From the NCBI GenBank assembly GCA_030830785.1, contig JAURMI010000017.1, positions 1 to 64,000 of the forward strand: a DNA stretch of 64,000 bases, given 5' to 3'. Below the pieces are notes generated by a model. That model saw only the letters and a program-made list of their open reading frames with translations, was not told where the DNA came from and did not search any database. Made by a program: the position numbers and the translations under genes. Within the stretch, counting starts at the first letter, position 1, and each line of letters starts with the position of its first letter. Shown here piece by piece: positions 35,646-45,242 of the stretch. The stretch is from Crocinitomicaceae bacterium. Lineage in GTDB: Bacteria > Bacteroidota > Bacteroidia > Flavobacteriales_D > Crocinitomicaceae.

Positions 35646-38600
35646 ATGTTAAATCGAATTATTTATTGGTCGATTCACAACAAATTAATTGTTGCTTTTT
35701 CGACCCTTTCACTTATCCTTTGGGGACTTTTTTCATTGGCAGAATTGCCCATTGACGCGGTTCCTGATATTACAAACAATCAAGTTCAGATAGTTACTAC
35801 TGCGCCTTCTTCTAGTGCAATAGACATTGAGCGTTTTGTAACTTTTCCTGTAGAGAAAACCATGGCAACCATACCGGGAATAGAAGAAATGCGTTCGTTT
35901 AGTCGTTTTGGTTTGAGTGTTGTCACAATCGTTTTTAGTGAACAAACCGATATTTATTGGGCTAGACAACAGGTACAAGAACGTTCAGGGGAAGCCAAAA
36001 ATAGCATTCCTTCAGATTTAGGAGAACCATCCTTGGCCCCATTAAGCACAGGTCTAGGAGAAATTTATCAATATACCATTCGCGCGAAAAAAGGTTATGA
36101 AAAGAAATACAATGCCACTGAGCTCCGAAGTATTCAAGACTGGGTAATTAAAAGACAACTTCTAGGTGTAAAAGGCGTCGCAGACGTGAGTAGCTTCGGC
36201 GGTTATGTAAAAACATACGAGATTGCAATTGATCCTATTTTATTAAAGGCTCATGAAATAAGTATTGAACAAGTATTAAGCGCAGTAGAAAAGAACAATA
36301 AAAATACTGGAGGTACCTATATAGAACACAACCAAATGACCACCTTCATTCGTTCAGAAGGTCTGGTTAACAGTATTGCTGATATTGAAAACATTCAAAT
36401 ATTAAATACCAGGGCCGAAGTCCCAATTTTCATACGCGATATAGCTAAAGTTCATCTAGGATCGCATGTTCGATATGGTGCACTAACTTACAATGATAAA
36501 GGTGAAGCGGTTGGTGGAATAGTTTTAATGCTAAAAGGAGCAAATTCTTCGGAAGTGATATCCTTAGTTAAGGAACGAATGGCACAAATTGAAAAGAATT
36601 TACCCGAAGGAATTTCATTGGAGGTTTATTTAGATAGGACCAATTTAGTTGATCGCGCCATACAGACCGTCAGTACAAACTTGGTTGAAGGGGCACTTAT
36701 TGTGATTTTTGTACTTGTACTTTTGCTCGGAAATTTTCGAGCTGGGCTGATTGTGGCATCTGTTATTCCACTTGCCATGTTATTTGCAATTTCTTTAATG
36801 CGACTTTTTGGTGTATCGGGTAATTTAATGTCACTTGGCGCCTTGGATTTCGGTTTGATTGTAGACGGTGCTGTAATCATTGTTGAATCTACCCTCCATC
36901 TGCTGCAAGCAAAAGGCATTGGCACTTTAACACAATTACAAATGAACGATAAAGTCTATAAATCTACTTCGAAGTTTAGTAAAAGTGCTGTTTTTGGACA
37001 AATAATAATTTTGGTGGTTTATTTGCCTATTTTGGCACTAGTTGGCATTGAGGGTAAGATGTTTAAACCGATGGCGCAAACGGTTATTTTCGCTATTCTT
37101 GGTGCGCTGTTGCTTTCTTTAACTTATGTACCTATGTTAAGCGCTGTATTGCTTTCAAAGCAAATAAAAATCAAGCAAAATTTTTCTAGTAGAATAATTG
37201 GATGGATACAAAAAGCGTATCTGCCATTGTTAAAAAAAGTCCTTCGTCAAAAGCGCCTGGTCCTAATGATGGTGGCCATATTATTGGCATTGTCTGTTTG
37301 GGTTTTCAATCGTTTGGGTGCTGAGTTTATTCCTTCCCTAGATGAAGGTGATTTTGCTGTAGAAACAAGGCTGATGACAGGTTCGGGTCTAAATAAAACC
37401 ATTGATCAAACAACAAAGGCATCTCAAATTTTATTAAGTAAATATCCAGAAATAAAACAAGTGATTGGAAAAATAGGTACAGCTGAAATTCCAACCGATC
37501 CAATGCCCATCGAAGCGTGTGATTTAATGCTGATTCTCAAAGATAAGGATCAATGGAAAACTGCTACAAATAAGGAAGACTTAGCAGCAAAAATGCAAGA
37601 GACCTTAGCGCGTTTAATGCCGAGCGTTTCATTTGGATTCCAACAACCTATACAAATGCGTTTTAACGAACTAATGACTGGAGCCAAACAAGATGTGGTT
37701 ATAAAGGTATTTGGTGAAGATTTTGATCGATTGGCAGCCTATGCCAAAGATGTTGGTTCCCTTGCTAAAAACATTGATGGGGTAAAAGATATTTATGTTG
37801 AAGAGCTTTCTGGCCTACCACAACTTTTAGTTCGCTTTAATCGCGATGCCCTTGCTCGTTATCATGTGAGCATAGACGACGCCAATCGAGCAGTTAATCT
37901 TGGTTTTGCGGGGAAAAGTGCAGGATTCGTATTTGAAGGGGAACGAAAATTCGATCTTGTTTTAAAATTAAATGAAGCAAGTCGGTCTGATATCGCAGAT
38001 ATTAATCAACTCTATGTGTCTAATGACGAAGGTGCGCTTATACCTCTTAGTGAGCTTGCCGAAATTGAATTAGAAAATGGACCCAATCAAATTCAAAGAG
38101 ATGATGCAAAAAGACGCATTTTAGTTGGATTCAATGTGCGAGGAAGAGACGTGGAAAGTATAGTGGAGGAATTAAAATTAAAAATCGATCAAAATATACA
38201 TTTTCAAACGGGTTATTTTCTCGAAATAGGCGGCGTTTTCGAAAATTTAATGCACGCAAGAAATAGGCTTTTAATTGCTGTTCCAATTTCATTGATTTTG
38301 ATTTTCTTTTTGCTTTATTTGGCTTTTAATTCTCTAAGACAAGCCACACTCATTTACACTGCCATTCCTTTGGCTTCCATCGGCGGTGTTTTGGCTTTGT
38401 ACTTTCGGAGTATGCCCTTTTCAATTTCTGCAGGAGTAGGATTCATTGCTTTGTTTGGTGTAGCGGTACTAAACGGTATAGTTTTGATTTCTGAATTTAA
38501 TACGTTACGAAAGACCAATATGCGTTTAGCAAGAGTTGTTATTTTGGGTACATTAAGTCGCTTAAGACCAGTTTTACTCACAGCCAGTGTAGCTTCTCTT

Positions 38601-39980
38601 GGCTTTTTACCAATGGCGCTTTCTCAAGGTAGCGGGGCAGAAGTTCAAAGGCCCTTAGCCACTGTTGTAATTGGCGGTTTAATAAGTGCAACAATACTGA
38701 CACTATTTATTCTGCCACTACTATATCTACTAATTGAACAGCCAAAAAAATGGATTAAGAAAAAACCCCGACCGGTTTTATTGTTTTTGTTAATTCCAAC
38801 CTTGAATTTTTCTCAAAATGCGCTTACTGATGAGCAATTTTATGATTTATTATTGCGTGAAAATGGATATCTTAATTCTGCTAAAATTGAGGTTCAGCGT
38901 CAATCTGAACTTGCTCAAGGTGCTGCAAGCTGGCAACCATTTTCTGCATCATATCTTCAAGGGCAATATAATTCTATATATACCAAAGACAAAAACATAA
39001 CACTGAGTCAGTCCATACCATACAATGGGTCACTTAAATTGCAAAAAGAAATTGGCCTTATACAAGGTCAAATTTCAGAGCAAGAATTTAAAATATTGCA
39101 ACGTGATTTAAAACGTCAACTCGACGAACATCTCGAAAATATTAGGTATCTGACTGCAAAATTGAGCCTTTTGTCTCAACAAGATTCTGTTTATGGAATT
39201 CTAGAACAAAAAATATTGAGAACTATAGAACTCGGTGAATCTAAGCGCTTAGATCAAGTGCTTATCCATACTAAAGCAATGCGCGTAAAAGCAAATTTTC
39301 AATTACAAGAGCAAGCGCTTAAAAATGCATGGGAAGTATTATACGCCTTTATAGGGATAAAAAATAATCCCTATACTTTAGCGCAAAAAGAGTCAATCGA
39401 TTTTCTGTATATACCACCGCTAAAAACGCTCGAAGCACACCCTTATTTGCTCGGTTTCGATGGCCAACATCGTAAATTAAGCATGGAAAGTGAATTAATT
39501 AAATTAGCACAATATCCAAGTCTGAGTTTATCATATTTTAATCAGTCGCTTGTTGGTTGGCAAACCATAGAAGGTGTCGATCAGTTTTTTGGTCAAAAAC
39601 AACGATTTCAAGGTGGGGCAATTCAAACTGAAATACCGATTGATTTTAAAGCATTTAAATCCAGGATTGCTGCCAATCAACATGCCATAGAGCAGAACCA
39701 ATTGGAGCGAAAACAGCAAGAAATGTGGCTCGTAACGGAACAAAAAAACCTTTATAATCAATTGACCGAACGAATTTTAAGCTACAAAGAGCTTGCCGGT
39801 CCTATTGAAAATGAATTAATTAAACTGCAAGAAGACTTGCAAATTCAACTTTCTACAGGAGAGATTTCCTTTATTGAATTTTTACAGTTACACGATTATC
39901 GAATGGGTCTACAAGCTGAATTACTAGACTGGCAACATGAGATTAAATTATTATTCATATCCTATAATTGGATACAATAA
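35646..39980 (+). CDS. czcA: CzcA-type heavy-metal RND pump fused to TolC/CzcC channel
   Basis: 1444 residues. About 1-1035 is an RND transporter with 12 helices. Transmembrane helix 4 reads LGALDFGLIVDGAVIIVE, giving the Asp/Asp/Glu pattern of CzcA (divalent Zn/Co/Cd/Ni), not the CusA copper form. At about 1040-1058 a second hydrophobic stretch ends LNFSQNA, like a signal peptide. The rest (about 1060-1444) is helical, Gln/Leu-rich and matches outer-membrane factors (TolC/CzcC). Such fusions are known in Bacteroidota. It is followed by its adaptor gene 7 bp later. The metal is inferred from the motif. Confidence 0.92.
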   Translation: MLNRIIYWSIHNKLIVAFSTLSLILWGLFSLAELPIDAVPDITNNQVQIVTTAPSSSAIDIERFVTFPVEKTMATIPGIEEMRSFSRFGLSVVTIVFSEQTDIYWARQQVQERSGEAKNSIPSDLGEPSLAPLSTGLGEIYQYTIRAKKGYEKKYNATELRSIQDWVIKRQLLGVKGVADVSSFGGYVKTYEIAIDPILLKAHEISIEQVLSAVEKNNKNTGGTYIEHNQMTTFIRSEGLVNSIADIENIQILNTRAEVPIFIRDIAKVHLGSHVRYGALTYNDKGEAVGGIVLMLKGANSSEVISLVKERMAQIEKNLPEGISLEVYLDRTNLVDRAIQTVSTNLVEGALIVIFVLVLLLGNFRAGLIVASVIPLAMLFAISLMRLFGVSGNLMSLGALDFGLIVDGAVIIVESTLHLLQAKGIGTLTQLQMNDKVYKSTSKFSKSAVFGQIIILVVYLPILALVGIEGKMFKPMAQTVIFAILGALLLSLTYVPMLSAVLLSKQIKIKQNFSSRIIGWIQKAYLPLLKKVLRQKRLVLMMVAILLALSVWVFNRLGAEFIPSLDEGDFAVETRLMTGSGLNKTIDQTTKASQILLSKYPEIKQVIGKIGTAEIPTDPMPIEACDLMLILKDKDQWKTATNKEDLAAKMQETLARLMPSVSFGFQQPIQMRFNELMTGAKQDVVIKVFGEDFDRLAAYAKDVGSLAKNIDGVKDIYVEELSGLPQLLVRFNRDALARYHVSIDDANRAVNLGFAGKSAGFVFEGERKFDLVLKLNEASRSDIADINQLYVSNDEGALIPLSELAEIELENGPNQIQRDDAKRRILVGFNVRGRDVESIVEELKLKIDQNIHFQTGYFLEIGGVFENLMHARNRLLIAVPISLILIFFLLYLAFNSLRQATLIYTAIPLASIGGVLALYFRSMPFSISAGVGFIALFGVAVLNGIVLISEFNTLRKTNMRLARVVILGTLSRLRPVLLTASVASLGFLPMALSQGSGAEVQRPLATVVIGGLISATILTLFILPLLYLLIEQPKKWIKKKPRPVLLFLLIPTLNFSQNALTDEQFYDLLLRENGYLNSAKIEVQRQSELAQGAASWQPFSASYLQGQYNSIYTKDKNITLSQSIPYNGSLKLQKEIGLIQGQISEQEFKILQRDLKRQLDEHLENIRYLTAKLSLLSQQDSVYGILEQKILRTIELGESKRLDQVLIHTKAMRVKANFQLQEQALKNAWEVLYAFIGIKNNPYTLAQKESIDFLYIPPLKTLEAHPYLLGFDGQHRKLSMESELIKLAQYPSLSLSYFNQSLVGWQTIEGVDQFFGQKQRFQGGAIQTEIPIDFKAFKSRIAANQHAIEQNQLERKQQEMWLVTEQKNLYNQLTERILSYKELAGPIENELIKLQEDLQIQLSTGEISFIEFLQLHDYRMGLQAELLDWQHEIKLLFISYNWIQ

Positions 39981-39987
39981 ATTTTAT

Positions 39988-41109
39988 ATGAAAACAATTA
40001 TTTTTTTACTAACCCTTACTTTTCTATTCTCTTGTGGTTCTTCTCAACAAGAGGCCAAAAATGAAACCAAGGACCAGCAAAATCATATTAAGTTAAGTCC
40101 ATCACAAATAAACTCATTGGGTATTGAATTGGGGAAGATAACAAATGAACCACTTGCACTTCGGATCTATGCTAGCGGTATGATTGATGTACCGCCACAA
40201 AATAAATCATATATCGCTATACCCTTTGGCGGATTCGTTAAGAGAATTGAAGTTTTAGATGGAATGCGCGTTAAAAAAGGGCAACTATTAATGGTAGTCG
40301 AACACCCTGAAATTATAGCCCTGCAGCAAGAATTTCTTGAATTGATTGGACAAAACGAATTTCTAGAATTGGAATATACTAGACAAAAGGAGCTTTTTGA
40401 CAATGAGTCAGGTTCTGCAAAAAATTATCAACAGGCAAAAAGTGCTTATATGGTCAATAAGGCCAAATTGAATGGATTGGAATTAAAATTGGAAATGGCT
40501 AATGTTAATCTAACGCAATTGAGAAAAGGACAAATTGAGCGAAGTCAACGCATTTTATCTCCATTTGATGGTGTTATAACAAAAGTTACTGCCAATGTTG
40601 GGGCATTTGCAGAACCAAAAGATAATTTGATGGAGATAATTGATCTTAAGCATGCCCATGCAGAACTAACTATTTTTGAAAAATATCTTGCATATCTAAA
40701 AGTTGGACAAGATGTCAAAGTCAATTTTATCGACTCTTCTTCATCAAGGCAAGCAAAAGTTTATGTCATAGGTCAAGATATAAGCCCAGAAAGAACATTT
40801 AAAGTGCATTGTCATTTTGAAGAAATGCCAAATCAAATCATACCTGGTTCTTTTTTAAAGGCCGAGATTTCTACCCTTGAGCATCAAATGCATACCCTAC
40901 CCCAAGAAGCAATAGTGGAGCACGCGGGTAAACATATAGTTTTTATTGCCGAGGGTAAGAACTTTTACCAAGTCGAAGTAGAGGTTTTAATGACACAAGA
41001 TGGCAAAATTGCAATTGAAAGTAATTCAATGAACCGCTTATTGCATAGTCAAATTGTAACTAAAGGCGCCTATGAATTACTAGCCATACTCAATAAAGAA
41101 ATAGAATAA
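39988..41109 (+). CDS. czcB: CzcB-like periplasmic adaptor lipoprotein
   Basis: 373 residues from the ATG at 39988, chosen because it begins a lipoprotein signal (TFLFSC, then GSSQQEAK). Domains: barrel-sandwich/lipoyl with FVKRIEVLDGMRVKKGQLL, a coiled-coil hairpin (about 95-165), the second lipoyl half (ILSPFDGVITKV) and a beta-barrel. It links the RND pump to its channel. It starts 7 bp after the pump-channel fusion. Confidence 0.9.
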   Translation: MKTIIFLLTLTFLFSCGSSQQEAKNETKDQQNHIKLSPSQINSLGIELGKITNEPLALRIYASGMIDVPPQNKSYIAIPFGGFVKRIEVLDGMRVKKGQLLMVVEHPEIIALQQEFLELIGQNEFLELEYTRQKELFDNESGSAKNYQQAKSAYMVNKAKLNGLELKLEMANVNLTQLRKGQIERSQRILSPFDGVITKVTANVGAFAEPKDNLMEIIDLKHAHAELTIFEKYLAYLKVGQDVKVNFIDSSSSRQAKVYVIGQDISPERTFKVHCHFEEMPNQIIPGSFLKAEISTLEHQMHTLPQEAIVEHAGKHIVFIAEGKNFYQVEVEVLMTQDGKIAIESNSMNRLLHSQIVTKGAYELLAILNKEIE

Positions 41110-41131
41110 TAAGTACATCCAAATAAATAAA

Positions 41132-41599
41132 ATGATGAAAAGAATGAACAGATTATTTTTTATTGCCTTCATCGGTGGGCTAGTAACACTTGTATCTTGT
41201 AAAAAATCATGGGCTTGCCATGAAGAAAACATAAGTTCAGCAGGTGGAGACGACTCTCACAATCAAGGGCAAAATTGTATGCAATGTCATAATTCGACAG
41301 GAGAGGGCGAGGGTTGTTTCAATGTTGCTGGTACACTATACCAAAGCGATTTGCTCAATACCCAAAATGGAGGTAAAGTAGAATTGTTTACCGAGGCAAA
41401 TGGTGGCGGCACTTTAAAATATACGATTGACATTGATAGTAAAGGAAATTTTTATTCAACTGCTGCTATTGATTTTCAAGGATTGTACCCTAAAATAACA
41501 AGCCTTACTGGGGCGACAATTGCTATGAATTCTTCTCTGAGCTCAGGGGCTTGCAACAGTTGTCATGGAGCTAGTACAATTAAATTAGGCCTCGACTGA
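41132..41599 (+). CDS. Lipoprotein with two CxxCH haem-type motifs
   Basis: 155 residues with a lipobox (LVTLVSC, then KKSW). Haem-c-like motifs CMQCH (about 49-53) and CNSCH (about 143-147) are about 90 residues apart. Between them is a beta-rich segment (NVAGTLYQSDLL, GKVELFTEANGGG) of carboxypeptidase-regulatory style. A first CH occurs in SWACHEEN. Could be a small di-haem protein or simply a Cys/His metal-binding protein. It is 22 bp after czcB, so probably in the same transcript. Its 3' end overlaps the convergent PH-domain gene by 15 bp. Confidence 0.65.
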   Translation: MMKRMNRLFFIAFIGGLVTLVSCKKSWACHEENISSAGGDDSHNQGQNCMQCHNSTGEGEGCFNVAGTLYQSDLLNTQNGGKVELFTEANGGGTLKYTIDIDSKGNFYSTAAIDFQGLYPKITSLTGATIAMNSSLSSGACNSCHGASTIKLGLD

Positions 41600-42013
41600 T
41601 TCTGCTTTCTTAGATTCAAAAAGTGCAATAAATTCTGCTTCATTTTCTGGTGAAATGAGCAGTTCATCATATTTATTGTAACGAACAATGAGGCATTTCC
41701 AAGCAGTACTCATTTTCCAACCTGCGTACATTCCATTTGATCTCAATACTTTATTGAATGTGTTGTAGTAAATTCTTTTTTTAATTCCCATGCATTGGCA
41801 AAGCAAGTGGTCATCCAAAAAAGTATAGCGTGTTGTTCTAGGTAAAAGCCAAACGATAAAGAAACTAAGTAATAACCAAATAGATCCTAAGGTTAAGAGT
41901 GCTCTTAAATCCTTTTCTGTCAAATAAATGATTAAAGAAACGATGCCATAAACAACAAAAACAAAACCGCTTATCCACCACCTAAAACTATCTTTTTTGG
42001 CATTAAATACCAT
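41585..42013 (-). CDS. Membrane protein with bacterial PH-like domain
   Basis: 142 residues. Two helices come first (about 12-32 and 38-58), then a PH-like domain (RYTFLDDHLLCQCMGIKKRI, ALVRY-like strand, and DELLISPENEAEFIALFE) of the bPH_4 type. Function unknown; such proteins may stabilise membrane complexes. It is 11 bp after the glyA stop, so it may be co-transcribed with glyA. Convergent overlap of 15 bp with the two-CxxCH gene. Confidence 0.75.
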   Translation of the reverse strand: MVFNAKKDSFRWWISGFVFVVYGIVSLIIYLTEKDLRALLTLGSIWLLLSFFIVWLLPRTTRYTFLDDHLLCQCMGIKKRIYYNTFNKVLRSNGMYAGWKMSTAWKCLIVRYNKYDELLISPENEAEFIALFESKKAESVEA

Positions 42014-42024
42014 AGCTATCTAAT

Positions 42025-43296
42025 TTACCAAGCAAAAAGAGGTTTGGTACCCATTAAAGCATTTACCTCTTTGCGCACCATGGATATAACTTTGTCATCT
42101 TGTGCATTCATTAATACACGATCCATTAGCTCAACCATTTTAGCAATTTCATGTTCCTTTACTCCACGAGAGGTCAGGGCAGGGGTGCCAATTCGAATTC
42201 CAGAGGTAACAAACGGTGACTCTGTATCAAAAGGCACCATGTTTTTATTTACCGTTATATCTGCTGCTACTAATGCGTTTTCTGCGTCTTTTCCAGTAAT
42301 GCCTTTACTACGCAAATCAATAAGCATACTGTGGTTGTCGGTTCCGCCAGAAACGATTGAATAGCCCATTTGAGTTAATTCTTTAGCAAAAATGGCTGCA
42401 TTTGTCTTCACTTGTTGCATATAGACTTTGTAAGATGGGTCGAGAGCTTCTTTGAAGGCAACCGCTTTAGCAGCGATCACATGTTCAAGTGGGCCACCTT
42501 GAATTCCTGGGAATACGGCTGCATCAAGTAATGCTCCCATAGACTTTAAGTTGCCGTTATTCCATTTTAGTCCAAAAGGATTTTCGAAGTTATGGCGCAT
42601 CATTATTATTCCGCCTCTTGGTCCACGTAAAGTTTTATGTGTTGTCGAGGTAACTATATGACAATATTCGAGGGGGTCATTGAGTAAGCCAGCAGCAATC
42701 AGACCTGCCGGATGAGAAATGTCAGCCAAAACCAATGCGCCGATTTCATCAGCCACACGGCGAATGCGTTCGTAATCCCAATCGCGTGAATAGGCAGAGG
42801 CACCACAAATGATCATTTTTGGCTGTTCCTTTTTGGCAACTTGTTCCATTTGATCGTAGTCAACCAGACCAGTTTCTTGGTCAACGCCGTAAAAAAATGG
42901 CCGGTAAAGTTTACCAGAAAAATTAACAGGTGACCCATGTGTGAGGTGACCTCCATGTGATAAATCAAATCCTAATATTTTGTCATTGGGCTGGAGGCAA
43001 GCTAAGAAAACAGCAGCATTCGCTTGAGCACCTGAATGTGGCTGAACATTTGCCCAAGTGGCTCCAAATAATTGACACAAACGATCTATAGCAAGTTGTT
43101 CAACTTGGTCAACAATTTGACATCCCCCATAATAGCGTTTTCCGGGCAGGCCCTCGGCATATTTATTGGTCAACACCGATCCCATTGCTTGCATAACTTG
43201 TTCACTTACAAAATTTTCTGAGGCGATGAGTTCTATCCCTTCAAGTTGTCTTTTTTTCTCTGCTGCTATGAGCTCAAAAATGGCCTGGTCGTTCAT
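42025..43296 (-). CDS. glyA: Serine hydroxymethyltransferase
   Basis: 423-residue PLP enzyme that interconverts serine and glycine and supplies methylene-tetrahydrofolate. The ATG at 43296 gives the usual [17 protein letters not shown] start; the longer start at 43317 is a TTG. Motifs: [19 protein letters not shown]-like YYGGCQIVD, and the PLP Lys in [14 protein letters not shown]. Standard length. Expected housekeeping expression. Confidence 0.97.
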   Translation of the reverse strand: MNDQAIFELIAAEKKRQLEGIELIASENFVSEQVMQAMGSVLTNKYAEGLPGKRYYGGCQIVDQVEQLAIDRLCQLFGATWANVQPHSGAQANAAVFLACLQPNDKILGFDLSHGGHLTHGSPVNFSGKLYRPFFYGVDQETGLVDYDQMEQVAKKEQPKMIICGASAYSRDWDYERIRRVADEIGALVLADISHPAGLIAAGLLNDPLEYCHIVTSTTHKTLRGPRGGIIMMRHNFENPFGLKWNNGNLKSMGALLDAAVFPGIQGGPLEHVIAAKAVAFKEALDPSYKVYMQQVKTNAAIFAKELTQMGYSIVSGGTDNHSMLIDLRSKGITGKDAENALVAADITVNKNMVPFDTESPFVTSGIRIGTPALTSRGVKEHEIAKMVELMDRVLMNAQDDKVISMVRKEVNALMGTKPLFAW

Positions 43297-43331
43297 TGCT
43301 ATAATTTTATAGAACAAATATCGTAAGAATG

Positions 43332-44105
43332 CTATAAATAGCGCCTAATATGATCGAGAGAATGTGTTATCAAATCGGCTGATTGATTAAAAATGCCATC
43401 AAAAAGCAAGGTGTCAATGCGTACTTGTCCGGAGGCATGTAAGATTTGATTATCCAATCCAATAATCCCCACATGATGAATGCGTCCTTGGGAATTTTTA
43501 AAAAATGCTAAATCTAATGGTTGCTTTTGCTCAAAATCCACCTCATTTCCAAAATCTGCCTGTTGGTAGGCATCTCGAGGCAAATTTATATCCAAGAGCC
43601 TAAAAACATTTTGAACAAGCCCGGAACAATCGATACCAAATATTGATTTTCCTCCCCACAAGTAAGGGGTGTTAATAAATCCTAAAGCATATTGCCAAGC
43701 GTCAATTTTATCTAAATGAGGATGGTATTGATAATGAAAGGGCCCGATATTGAATTTTCCTTTCGCGCCAACATATGAGCCACCGCTAATTAATTGCAAA
43801 CCCATTGGACCTTCTATGGTTTGCATTGGTTGGCTCAGAATCAGGGCACTGTCGAGCCATTGTCGCAGTTCTTTTTGCGTCAGTGCTAACAACTGTTTGT
43901 GGTCCACATATCCTTCATATCCGTCATTTAGACAGCGTATTTTTAACCAAGGAGTGCTGTAGTTTAATATTTCAACAGTTTCGCCAAAAAGTAATTGAGA
44001 AGTTTGCTCGCTGCTGTCTTTTGCTTCTTTGCGCAATGGTATTGTAGATAGGGCTACAAAGCCATATTGTTGATGTGGTTCAATCCATTTTAATTTATTG
44101 TTCAT
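43332..44105 (-). CDS. SH3 + NlpC/P60 cell-wall peptidase (no clear signal peptide)
   Basis: 257-residue C40 peptidase. About 1-120 hold one or two SH3-type segments ([30 protein letters not shown]). The catalytic domain has Cys in [13 protein letters not shown], His in IHHVGIIG and polar/His residue in LHASGQ. The order and spacing match Bacteroidota gamma-D-glutamyl-L-diamino acid endopeptidases. No signal peptide is visible, so it may act on recycled muropeptides in the cytoplasm. It is divergent from surE (start 49 bp away). Confidence 0.88.
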   Translation of the reverse strand: MNNKLKWIEPHQQYGFVALSTIPLRKEAKDSSEQTSQLLFGETVEILNYSTPWLKIRCLNDGYEGYVDHKQLLALTQKELRQWLDSALILSQPMQTIEGPMGLQLISGGSYVGAKGKFNIGPFHYQYHPHLDKIDAWQYALGFINTPYLWGGKSIFGIDCSGLVQNVFRLLDINLPRDAYQQADFGNEVDFEQKQPLDLAFFKNSQGRIHHVGIIGLDNQILHASGQVRIDTLLFDGIFNQSADLITHSLDHIRRYL

Positions 44106-44153
44106 TAGATCAAATTTAGCATTTTAAAGACGATAAATGACTAATTTTAGCAT

Positions 44154-44933
44154 ATGGAATTGGGCCACAAACCACAAATTTTAATTACCAATGATGACGG
44201 GATAAGTGCACATGGAATAGCAGCACTTATTGCTGCAGCAAAGCCATTTGGAAACTTATTGGTAGTAGCACCTGATAAACCTCAATCTGGAATGGGCCAT
44301 GCAATTACCATTCACGATCCAATTCGATTGTCAAAGAGTACCTTGTATTCAGATATTGAGGCCTATGCTTGCAGTGGAACACCAGTGGATTGTATTAAAT
44401 TGGGTATGTTTGAGCTTTTGAAACGAAAACCTGACTTGATATTATCGGGAATCAATCACGGAGAGAATTCTTCTACAAATGTGCTATATTCTGGCACAAT
44501 GTCTGCTGCAATAGAAGGGGCAATGGAAGGTGTTCCGTCAATCGGTTTTTCCTTAGCTGATTATGCATCAGATGCCGATTTTTCTGCCGCTCAATATTAT
44601 GTTAGTAGAGTCCTTAAAGCATTTTTTGAAAAAGGATTTGAACCGTCCATTTGTCTTAATGTGAATATTCCTAAAGGCACAAAATCTCAAATAAAAGGCA
44701 TTAAAATATGTAAACAAGCGCATGCATATTGGGCTGATCGTTTTGAAAAACGTCAAGATCAATTCGGAAGATCATATTATTGGCTCACTGGTGAATTTGC
44801 CGATTTAGATCAGCGAAAAGATACAGATTTACATGCATTAAAGGAAGGTTATGTCAGTATAGTCCCTACTCAATATGACTTAACAGCATATGATCAAATA
44901 GACAAATTAATATCTTGGGAAAATGAAAAATAA
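44154..44933 (+). CDS. surE: 5'-nucleotidase SurE
   Basis: 259-residue metal-dependent survival protein that removes phosphate from nucleoside monophosphates. The metal site is formed by ILITNDDGISAHGI (Asp-Asp pair), with the downstream Ser and Asn in SGINHGENSS. The conserved VVAPDKPQSGMGHAITI is present. First gene of a unit with a small membrane protein and lpxB. Confidence 0.95.
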   Translation: MELGHKPQILITNDDGISAHGIAALIAAAKPFGNLLVVAPDKPQSGMGHAITIHDPIRLSKSTLYSDIEAYACSGTPVDCIKLGMFELLKRKPDLILSGINHGENSSTNVLYSGTMSAAIEGAMEGVPSIGFSLADYASDADFSAAQYYVSRVLKAFFEKGFEPSICLNVNIPKGTKSQIKGIKICKQAHAYWADRFEKRQDQFGRSYYWLTGEFADLDQRKDTDLHALKEGYVSIVPTQYDLTAYDQIDKLISWENEK

Positions 44934-45234
44934 TTTTAATTCTTCCTTTTTTATCGGATTGGCCCTTGGGGTTTTCTCACCATTGTTGCTATTGCCATTA
45001 ATCGTTTTTATTTTATCCCAAGCCTATGGCCAAAGTTTCTCCTATTTGTGGAATCAGGCGATTAATTTACAGGAATTTTTAAGTCGATATTTGGCGCTAG
45101 GATTGATTGGTAACCTCGGGTGGTTTTACTTTTTTTTAAATCGTGAGCGCTATTTTCATACTCGCGGTATCATTTTTGGTATGTTGCTCTATGCTCCGTA
45201 TATGATATATGTGAACTTGGGAAAAATATTTTAA
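44923..45234 (+). CDS. Small membrane protein between surE and lpxB
   Basis: 103 residues with three hydrophobic helices (about 10-33, 52-72, 80-98) and no motif. Overlaps surE by 11 bp and ends 8 bp before lpxB, so translational coupling is likely. Gene order surE, small membrane protein, lpxB recurs in Bacteroidota (from memory, not checked). Role unknown; a link to lipid A synthesis is inference from position. Confidence 0.7.
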   Translation: MKNNFNSSFFIGLALGVFSPLLLLPLIVFILSQAYGQSFSYLWNQAINLQEFLSRYLALGLIGNLGWFYFFLNRERYFHTRGIIFGMLLYAPYMIYVNLGKIF

Positions 45235-45242
45235 TTGAAACT

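Noticed and set aside
35646-39980. CusA-type copper/silver pump
   Set aside because: Helix 4 carries the DFG-x3-D pattern of CzcA-like divalent-metal pumps, not the CusA form.
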